From positions 20,479-84,478 of the IMG/VR virus record IMGVR_UViG_3300042731_007310: a stretch of 64,000 nucleotides of DNA. One strand, given 5' to 3'. The stretch comes from a virus. Under the pieces are notes generated by a model. It saw nothing but the letters and a program-made list of their open reading frames with translations. It made no database searches and was not told where the DNA came from. Positions 57,563 through 64,000 of the stretch are shown here, one piece after another; position 1 is the stretch's first letter; each line of letters begins with the position of its first letter. The translations under genes and the position numbers were made by a program.

Positions 57563-59352
57563 TGAATAAGCTTCAAAAAGGTGTATGCGAAGATTTGATA
57601 GGCCTATCAGGACCATTCACAAAAATAGCGCGTATTATGTCAGCACAATGGAGTGTTAGGATAGTTCCTTCAGGTGCGGAGTGTAAAACCGATGGCGAAA
57701 CGATTGCTATACCATTTACCGCCGATTATCTCCCACTTGAAAAAAGACAAGAGTTACACGGAATGTTAGATCATGAAGTGTGTCATGTGGCAGAAGAAAG
57801 GCGACATAAGGAAAACGGAAAAGAAACACCGGTAAAACTTCTTCAAAAAGAAAAGAATCCGGTGATTCAAATGTTGATGAATGTATTCGAAGATATTCGG
57901 ATAGAAATTCTGTATGAAGGTATTTACAAAGGTGTTGCAGAAAATTTGCGTGTAAATAATATCAGTGCGGCTAAGAAGTGGGCGGAAGAACATGAAGAAA
58001 GAATTTCTAATGATTGGTGGTCTGCTTTTGGCGCTGCTTTGATATTGCGAGCCCGTGATTTAGAATGTGAATGGACAGAAGAAGGTGATATAGGCGAGTA
58101 TCTTGATATTTGCGCTGAAGAAATAGAAGATTCAAAACACACAAGTTGGGTTGATGATTCTATAGAGCTTTCGAAAAGAGTTTTCGAAAAAGTAAAGAAA
58201 CATCATAAGAAAAAGGGTAAGAAAGCTTCCGGAAATGGAAAAGGTCTTTTTGGTAAGGGTAAAAATGGTAAGGGTGACGGAAAAGGAGAGAAAGTAGAAG
58301 GTGATTTTGGACCTGGTAAATTTGGACCTGGTACTACTGATTTTTCCGAAGTGAATAAAAAGTCAATGGCGGAATATGTTATTCATGATGCTAAAGCTAA
58401 TAATAGATATACTCCACACCCTAAAGCGGTGAAGAGAGATTATATAGAAGTTAGTAAACCTGGTGATATCGGATATTATTCAACCGCTAAAGCTGAAGTG
58501 TCATCGCAAATATCAGGTCTTAGGGGTAAGCAACGAATGTTGATTATGTCATGGTCAAGGCGTCGCGTTGTTGGTAATCTCGAAAGTGGTTTTGTTGACG
58601 ATGACGTTCTATCAGAAGTTAGGACGGGAAATAAAAGAGTCTTTTGTGATATCACTAAAAAGAAATACTTGAATACCGCGATACTAGCGCTTGTCGATTG
58701 TTCCGGATCAATGGCTGGAAATAGATATCCCGGAAGTGGCGCTTACTATGCTTTTAGAACAGCTATAGGTTTAGCTGAATCATGGGAATTGTTAGGTATA
58801 CCTCATGAATGGTTAGGTTTTAGTGCTAACGATTCTATGTCTACTGGTATCACCGAAGAAGATCTAAAAGGGCCTTATTTCTGTAGACCACCATTGAATC
58901 ATATAATATTCAAACGTTTTTCTGAATCGTTGAAATCTACAAGATCCAAGTTTACCGGAATAACTGGACGCGGAAGTAATGTTGACGGTGAATCTGTTTC
59001 ATGGGCGGCTAGACGATTAGCGGCTAGAAAAGAAGTGAGAAAGATTTTAGTCGTCATTTCTGATGGTATGCCTTCAACGTCTAATGGAACCGCTTGTGGA
59101 CCTGGTCTTTTTTGTGGAATGGCAGATCATAGTAGAATGCAAGAACACTTACGCTACGTAGTAAAGCAAATCACTTCTTCCGGAATTGAGGTTATCGGAA
59201 TTGGTGCTGGAACTGAAGGACCTAAGTATTTTTACAATAAAGATACTGGTGCCAAATTTGTTTATATAAGAGAATTAAACACTATGGCAACAGACATATA
59301 TAGGGTGATGAAACAAAAGGTCACAAAGGGGATGTCAGTATGTCGAGTATAG
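57562..59352 (+). CDS. CobT-like protein with C-terminal VWA domain
   Basis: 596 residues. The C-terminal half is a VWA domain with intact MIDAS (VDCSGSMAG near residues 377-385, TGRGSNVDG near 472, VVISDGMPS near 496). A low-complexity Lys/Gly linker (KGKNGKGDGKGEK) sits near 230-250. The N terminus has MLDHEVCHVAEERRH, an HExxH-like motif. Partner of the CobS-like ATPase (TAATG overlap). This pair occurs in many large phages, with unclear function. Confidence 0.7.
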   Translation: MNKLQKGVCEDLIGLSGPFTKIARIMSAQWSVRIVPSGAECKTDGETIAIPFTADYLPLEKRQELHGMLDHEVCHVAEERRHKENGKETPVKLLQKEKNPVIQMLMNVFEDIRIEILYEGIYKGVAENLRVNNISAAKKWAEEHEERISNDWWSAFGAALILRARDLECEWTEEGDIGEYLDICAEEIEDSKHTSWVDDSIELSKRVFEKVKKHHKKKGKKASGNGKGLFGKGKNGKGDGKGEKVEGDFGPGKFGPGTTDFSEVNKKSMAEYVIHDAKANNRYTPHPKAVKRDYIEVSKPGDIGYYSTAKAEVSSQISGLRGKQRMLIMSWSRRRVVGNLESGFVDDDVLSEVRTGNKRVFCDITKKKYLNTAILALVDCSGSMAGNRYPGSGAYYAFRTAIGLAESWELLGIPHEWLGFSANDSMSTGITEEDLKGPYFCRPPLNHIIFKRFSESLKSTRSKFTGITGRGSNVDGESVSWAARRLAARKEVRKILVVISDGMPSTSNGTACGPGLFCGMADHSRMQEHLRYVVKQITSSGIEVIGIGAGTEGPKYFYNKDTGAKFVYIRELNTMATDIYRVMKQKVTKGMSVCRV

Positions 59353-60023
59353 AGAACGATATCTATAATCAGGTTGAAAAGATGGTTTCTCCGATTATTC
59401 ATTCTAATGCAAAGAAATTTTGTAGAACTTTGTCTATGACTATCGAAGAAGCAAAGCAAGAAGCGCGTATCGCGCTAATGCTAGCATTGAGAAAATACGA
59501 TTACAATGATAGCCGTGGTGGTATCTATAACTTTGCTTCTATTTCTGTTAGAAGACATTTTTTGAAAATGGTTTCTGCTAGTCAAGCTCAAAAACGAAAA
59601 CCACATATTAGGGTAAAGGGTTGTGATAAATTAGAAATTAGTTTTTTTCATAATACTCCATTGCCACGTGATGAGTGCATTCAAAGCGACATGCCAAATC
59701 CGGAAGAACAAGGTATTATAAGTGATAGTAAAAGGGTTGCAGGGATACTTGAAGAATCATTGATGGAAGCGCTTGAAGAAAGAGAGAAAAACGTTTTTCG
59801 TTGTAAGATAAATCCACCACGTGAATTACGTATGTTGATGGTTGAAGAGTGTGAAGAAACACCTACAATACCAACGATAGGAAAACATCTTTCGTTATCA
59901 AAAAATTCTGTTGATTGGTCGATAAGAAAAATTAGAGAAACGGCAGAAACGATTATTAGAAGAAAATTCAGCTATCTATCAGATTATGATGTAGTTAAAG
60001 AGTATATGGAAAAAGACTTGTGA
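59340..60023 (+). CDS. sigma-factor-like protein
   Basis: 227 residues. Residues of about 38-80 fit sigma-70 region 2: EEAKQEARIALMLALRKYDY, then SRGGIYNFASISVRRHFLKM (compare the sigma pattern of Glu-Gly, Lys-Phe-Asp, Arg-Gly and FSTYA-x-x-x-I-R). The C-terminal part (TIGKHLSLSKNSVDWSIRKI) resembles a region-4 HTH. It could direct RNA polymerase to phage promoters such as the AAWTCATCG family. SD AAGGGG; overlaps the CobT-like gene by 13 bases. Confidence 0.65.
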   Translation: MSSIENDIYNQVEKMVSPIIHSNAKKFCRTLSMTIEEAKQEARIALMLALRKYDYNDSRGGIYNFASISVRRHFLKMVSASQAQKRKPHIRVKGCDKLEISFFHNTPLPRDECIQSDMPNPEEQGIISDSKRVAGILEESLMEALEEREKNVFRCKINPPRELRMLMVEECEETPTIPTIGKHLSLSKNSVDWSIRKIRETAETIIRRKFSYLSDYDVVKEYMEKDL

Positions 60024-60979
60024 GTGAAAAAGAATTAGATCATGGGCGTAGACTCCCTATTTGTCTTAGAAAGTATTCACGTGGTGACGTTGAATGTGAT
60101 GGAAGGCCACGTGCTAAAATCGAACGTGACCGGATACCGTGTGTTTACCGCGATAGGTGTGTAGCGCTTCAACGTTTCATAAAAATAAATGGTAAACAAC
60201 GTCGCGAATTATTGAAGTTACGTAAGGTTAGAGATGTTGACGGTAAACGTCGCGTATATGCTTTTTCAATCGAAGATAGTGAGAAATTTCAACAGAGATT
60301 AGTTCGTATAATTGATAAATATGGAATACGGAATGGTAGGATTACCATTAGTCACCCACAAGAAGAACGGCGTAAGCCGCGAAAGATGGTAGAGAGATCT
60401 GAAGAAGCAAAAGAGAAGTCAAGAAAAGCTCTCATAAAGGCCAGAAAAGAAGCTTCAAGGGTTATCAGTGAAAAAGCAGATAAAGACGTTAGGGAAACAA
60501 ATAAGCTTGTTCATTGGTTTATTTCACGGTTTGAGAAGAAGGTAGGACGTAAGGTACACGATAGTCGTGATGGTATTGACATAGGTGAGTTATTCGTTGT
60601 TGATCGTGTTGAATCAAATAGGTATGTCGTTGTTTATGCAAAGACATACAAAATAAGAGACGGAAAGGGGAAGAAAAAAACAACCATAGTCGAGACAAGA
60701 ACGCCAGTTGTTAGGATCAATCTGGCTACTCGAACGCATACTCTACAATTCAGGGTGACTATTCCGCCTAATAAACTAAAAAAGGTTTTATCAAAAAGTT
60801 CTTCTGTGAAGGTTGGTGTTATCCCCTTTAGATGGGGTAGGTTTAGAGCAAAAACATTTCCGGTTGATATTGAAGGTTGTTCAATCGTAGCTGATGGTAT
60901 TGCGAAAGCTGTTTTGAATGGAACCATAAAGCTTCCTGATATCTGTAGCATAGATGATATAGATATTGAAAATTTTTAG
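60020..60979 (+). CDS. basic hypothetical protein with N-terminal Cys motif
   Basis: 319 residues from GTG 60020 (overlaps the sigma-like gene by 4 bases). An N-terminal ribbon-like set (ICLRKYSRGDVECDG, then CVYRDRC) may bind zinc. The middle is helical and very basic (SRKALIKARKEASRVISEKA). The C-terminal half is beta-rich (THTLQFRVTIPPNKLKKVLS, KVGVIPFRWGRFRAKTF). Probably DNA- or RNA-polymerase-associated from charge and neighbours; not recognised. Confidence 0.55.
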   Translation: MSEKELDHGRRLPICLRKYSRGDVECDGRPRAKIERDRIPCVYRDRCVALQRFIKINGKQRRELLKLRKVRDVDGKRRVYAFSIEDSEKFQQRLVRIIDKYGIRNGRITISHPQEERRKPRKMVERSEEAKEKSRKALIKARKEASRVISEKADKDVRETNKLVHWFISRFEKKVGRKVHDSRDGIDIGELFVVDRVESNRYVVVYAKTYKIRDGKGKKKTTIVETRTPVVRINLATRTHTLQFRVTIPPNKLKKVLSKSSSVKVGVIPFRWGRFRAKTFPVDIEGCSIVADGIAKAVLNGTIKLPDICSIDDIDIENF

Positions 60980-60986
60980 GTGTAAT

Positions 60987-61874
60987 ATGCGCGTTGTTAT
61001 TACTGGTGCCGATATTTCTGGATTGATAGCAAATTACATAATGAAGTCTGTTGGTAATGACGTTATTGTGGTAGACAAAGAAGAACCGGGTAAAAGTATA
61101 TCTATGCCTATCTTCAAATACATTGAAGGTATTGAAGAAGTAATAGTGATGCTTGAAGATATGGATATTTTATTTGGTGATTATTCTATCAAGTGCGGAA
61201 TCTTAGTTCATGGTAAGGTTGTACCATGCAAAAACAACATTACTGAAGCTATTCATCATGCCTATTGGAATAAGACGAGGTTGACGGTTCCATACATAGA
61301 AGACATAAAGGGTATAACCGATCCTGAATTATATCCAAGGAGAAAATGTGTTACTTTCTACTGGAAAGATTTTTTGAATACACTTGTGAAGAATGCAAGA
61401 ATTCAACCCAATATGGTTGATGATTTTGATTTGCATATAGCAACAAATCCCCTTTGGACCTATCCTGAAGCTGGAAGGGTTGATGCAATGGCGGTAAAGG
61501 TGAATTTGATTCAGGTTATATCAAAAAGGGAGCGTTACATAAAATGGGATGTAGTTTATACTCCATTTACACCAGGTAATGTTATTCATAAAATCTACCA
61601 TAATAGTGAAAGTAATATCTGTGAATTCAGTGGTGAACTAGATGAAGACAGATTGTCTTCTGACTTGAATTTTTTATTTCCTGAAGGGTGGCATCAGGAC
61701 GGTGAAATAGAGACAACTCACGGTCATCTTTTACCCTTGCCTGAAGATCCCGTATGGCCTTCAAATGTTGTTCCAATTGGAAGAATTGCTAAATGGAATG
61801 AAAGGGTTACAATCATGAATGTTATTTGTGATTGTATTGATTTAGCGCGTAATGGCAAAGTTGGAAGAAATTAG
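60987..61874 (+). CDS. Rossmann-fold (FAD/NAD-binding-like) protein
   Basis: 295 residues from ATG 60987 (AGGTG SD). The N terminus RVVITGADISGLIANYIM then VIVVDKEE is a dinucleotide-binding beta-alpha-beta unit, with GxDxSG in place of GxGxxG. The rest has Trp and His conserved-looking points (TNPLWTYPEAGRVDAMAVKV) as in flavoprotein mutases or oxidoreductases, but no specific family is certain. Overlaps the next gene by 23 bases. Neighbour of the polymerase gene. Confidence 0.55.
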   Translation: MRVVITGADISGLIANYIMKSVGNDVIVVDKEEPGKSISMPIFKYIEGIEEVIVMLEDMDILFGDYSIKCGILVHGKVVPCKNNITEAIHHAYWNKTRLTVPYIEDIKGITDPELYPRRKCVTFYWKDFLNTLVKNARIQPNMVDDFDLHIATNPLWTYPEAGRVDAMAVKVNLIQVISKRERYIKWDVVYTPFTPGNVIHKIYHNSESNICEFSGELDEDRLSSDLNFLFPEGWHQDGEIETTHGHLLPLPEDPVWPSNVVPIGRIAKWNERVTIMNVICDCIDLARNGKVGRN

Positions 61875-62181
61875 GAAATGGGCTCGCGGAAAAAAGGTCA
61901 AAGGACTTCCGGAACCAATAAGAAGAAATCCGGTGAGAAAACCGGAATTAGAAAATGGTTTTGTTCCGATTTGGGTAAGTGCGAAATATTCTATAAGCTC
62001 TAATGGTGAAGATGCTTTACTTCTATTTGGAAAATTTAGGGGTAGTAGGGTTAGTGAATTAGTGAATAAGGCCAGGGGTAGGAGTTATTTGAAATGGATC
62101 ATAAAACATGAATTTCAAAATGATCTAAAAGAAGTTTGTCGATATAGATTAGAATTGAGGCAACGTGAAAAAAGACGCTGA
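61852..62181 (+). CDS. DUF3820 / exonuclease X C-terminal-like protein
   Basis: 109 residues. The C-terminal part LLFGKFRGSRVSELVNKARG, then YLKWIIKHEF is the DUF3820-like module (Phe-Gly-Lys-x-x-Gly, then YLxW), seen attached to exonucleases and as stand-alone phage proteins. The N terminus is basic. It precedes and overlaps the polymerase gene by 17 bases, suggesting a DNA-processing role. Confidence 0.65.
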   Translation: MAKLEEIRKWARGKKVKGLPEPIRRNPVRKPELENGFVPIWVSAKYSISSNGEDALLLFGKFRGSRVSELVNKARGRSYLKWIIKHEFQNDLKEVCRYRLELRQREKRR

Positions 62182-64000
62182 GAATTTTGTACATATGCAC
62201 ACGCACAGCGATTTATCACAATTGGATGGTTGTGGCAAGATTGCTGATTATGCTAAAGAAGCCGCTAAAAGGGGTAATCCGGCTTTATCCGTCACAGAAC
62301 ACGGATCTATGAGAAGTTACCTTCAACTAAAAAAGGAGTGTGAGAAGAACAATATAAAGCCCGTATACGGTGTTGAGTTTTACGTTGCTAGAAATATGAA
62401 TCGTAAGGGTATAACGAAAGAAGAAAAAGAAGAATTGACAAAAGGTGTTGGTAGATATGAACAAAGAAAGGTTATAAAGGAGTACGAAGAAAAAGAAGGT
62501 ATTCGCGATAGATGGCATACTACCGTGTGGGCTATGAATCAAGTTGGAATGAAGAATTTACAACGTCTATCATCATTGGCGTACATTGATGGATTTTATT
62601 ATAAGCCACGTGTTGATTTGAAGGCGTTTTGTAAATACAATGAAGGATTAGCCATTTCTACCGGTTGTGTTGGTGGTCCGGCTTACGATACGTATATGAG
62701 TGGTCAAAAACGTTTTTCGTTAGACTTCGTAGATACTCTTTTTGAAACTTTCGGTGATAGGTTCTTTTTAGAAATTCAACCGCACCCATTGAAGGAACAA
62801 GCTTTCGCAAATAAAATAGCTATGAAGTTGAAAGATCGCACTGGTGCCAAGCTAATAGCTGGACAAGATTCACATTATCTTCACCCTGAAGACTGGCGAT
62901 CTCATGATGTATTATTGTGTATCGGAACCAATTCGTATATGAATCAAGAAGATAGGTTTCGCTTTCCGGGTCATGACTTTTATTTCAAGACTCGTAGGGA
63001 AATGAGAAATTCGTTTCTTAGACACCATAGTTTCCTTGGAAAGAGCGCCATAAAAGAATCTCTAAATACGACTGTTGAATTGGCTGAAAGATGTAATGTA
63101 AGTGTTGAAATCGATTATTTGAAAGCACTTCTTCCTAATCCTGGTATCCCTAAGAAATATAAGGGTGACGAATTTGCTTATCTAAAAGATCTTTGTTTAG
63201 AAGGGTGGACTTGGCGATCGATTCCTTCAAGGGCTAGAGAATTTTCTAGAAAAAAGGGTATCTCTTCACGTGAAGCTATCGGAGTGTATAGCGATAGACT
63301 GAAATTGGAATTACGCGCGTTGAAGAAGCAAAGGATAATTCTGTATTTCTTGATTGTTTATGATCTGTACAAGTTTGTTAGAAGCGAAAAGATCTTTTGT
63401 GGACCTGGTAGGGGTAGCGCTGGTGGTTCTTTGATAGCCTACCTGTTGGGTATTACTTCGGTTGATCCGATAGAGTATGGATTACTGTTTGAACGTTTTA
63501 TCAATCCAGATAGAAATGATTTGCCTGATATCGATATGGACTTTGAAGACGCAAGGCGTAGAGAAGTTATTGATTATCTGATTAGAAAATATGGTCAGGA
63601 TAAGGTGTGTCAAATATCTACCGCTGGAAAATTATCTGGAAAAAGCGTTTTGAGAGACGTTTCTAGGGTTCTAAGTGTTCCGTTGCAAGAAGTTAGCGCT
63701 ATTACTCAATCTATAATAGAACGACCTGATGGTCATCCACGTCAATACAATACGATAGAAGACTCATTCAAGGAATTTGATATTTGTAGGGCATTCGATA
63801 AAAGACACCCTGATGTAAAGGGGTATGCTATGCGTCTTGAAGGTATGACTAAGACATTGGGTATTCATGCCGCTGGTGTAGTAGCTAGTCCGGTTCCTAT
63901 TGTAGATGTTACACCTATTGAAACAAGGAATCATAAGGGTGAACAATTGGTTGTTAGCGCCGTTGATATGAATGAAATATCATCAATAGGACTTGTAAAG
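62165..64000 (+). CDS. dnaE: DNA polymerase III alpha subunit-like (DnaE family), 3' end outside window
   Basis: At least 612 residues; open at the window end. GTG 62165 is chosen because GAGG lies 4 bases upstream and the protein then begins just before the PHP signature FVHMHTHSDLSQLDG. The His-rich PHP residues are kept, so intrinsic nuclease activity is possible. Polymerase motifs: CGPGRGSAGGSLIAYLLG near 412-429 and LPDIDMDFED near 453-462, holding the two catalytic Asp residues of the palm. It is a family C replicase. Many phages use family A or B instead. Confidence 0.9.
   Translation, partial: MKKDAENFVHMHTHSDLSQLDGCGKIADYAKEAAKRGNPALSVTEHGSMRSYLQLKKECEKNNIKPVYGVEFYVARNMNRKGITKEEKEELTKGVGRYEQRKVIKEYEEKEGIRDRWHTTVWAMNQVGMKNLQRLSSLAYIDGFYYKPRVDLKAFCKYNEGLAISTGCVGGPAYDTYMSGQKRFSLDFVDTLFETFGDRFFLEIQPHPLKEQAFANKIAMKLKDRTGAKLIAGQDSHYLHPEDWRSHDVLLCIGTNSYMNQEDRFRFPGHDFYFKTRREMRNSFLRHHSFLGKSAIKESLNTTVELAERCNVSVEIDYLKALLPNPGIPKKYKGDEFAYLKDLCLEGWTWRSIPSRAREFSRKKGISSREAIGVYSDRLKLELRALKKQRIILYFLIVYDLYKFVRSEKIFCGPGRGSAGGSLIAYLLGITSVDPIEYGLLFERFINPDRNDLPDIDMDFEDARRREVIDYLIRKYGQDKVCQISTAGKLSGKSVLRDVSRVLSVPLQEVSAITQSIIERPDGHPRQYNTIEDSFKEFDICRAFDKRHPDVKGYAMRLEGMTKTLGIHAAGVVASPVPIVDVTPIETRNHKGEQLVVSAVDMNEISSIGLVK

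Noticed and set aside
1-64000. tRNA genes or lysogeny genes
   Set aside because: No tRNA-like cloverleaf or T-arm motif was found by eye, and no integrase, excisionase or CI-like repressor is recognisable. A tRNAscan-SE run could still reveal a divergent tRNA.

Overview
The window is part of the genome of a large, strictly virulent-looking tailed bacteriophage with a contractile tail (myovirus architecture). All supported genes lie on the + strand, packed with 1-40 base overlaps or short gaps. Base composition is AT-rich by eye. There is no integrase, repressor, transposase, rRNA or recognisable tRNA. A spanin-like pair after a holin candidate suggests a Gram-negative host; the host species cannot be read from the sequence.

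Layout. 1-6957: small accessory genes (SpeD-type S-adenosylmethionine decarboxylase homologue, helix-turn-helix proteins, zinc-ribbon proteins, two membrane-anchored HExxH proteins, a T7-lysozyme-like amidase, a terminase small-subunit candidate). 7081-21736: decoration-type proteins, large terminase, portal, Mu gpF-like protein, XkdF-like protease, scaffold, major capsid protein, then an island of small virion genes around a methyltransferase/glycosyltransferase/TPR fusion. 21750-26660: a 1636-residue fibre-like protein with about 48 copies of a 20-residue repeat. 26664-30061: connector and neck candidates. 30073-48171: sheath, tube, tail chaperone with a probable -1 frameshift, tape measure, LysM baseplate protein, hub, spike, gp25, gpJ and gpI homologues, distal fibre. 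48194-49417: lysis candidates. 49454-56312: replication operon (SF2 helicase, initiator-like gene containing iterons, helicase loader, DnaB, DNA methyltransferase, primase). 56444-64000: CobS-like AAA+ and CobT-like VWA pair, a sigma-like protein, a Rossmann-fold protein, a DUF3820-like protein, and the start of a DnaE-type polymerase that runs off the window.

Regulation. Most structural genes have Shine-Dalgarno (SD) sequences. Four genes without one (starts 599, 2159, 2773, 49454) share the element AAWTCATCG ending exactly 30 bases before the start codon, plus a -10-like TAnnTA 11-12 bases before it. That geometry would put the transcription start on the start codon, giving leaderless mRNAs. 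A fifth gene (12804) has the same geometry with a TTGAAG -35. A conventional promoter with a perfect 20-base palindrome over its -10 box precedes 56444. A perfect terminator at 2028-2064 closes the first accessory block.

The strongest new-looking items are the leaderless promoter family, the iteron array inside the initiator gene with compensatory dyad changes, the T TTT TTC frameshift site between chaperone and tape measure, the repeat protein whose repeat recurs in a baseplate gene, and the SD-sequestering hairpin at the large terminase start.
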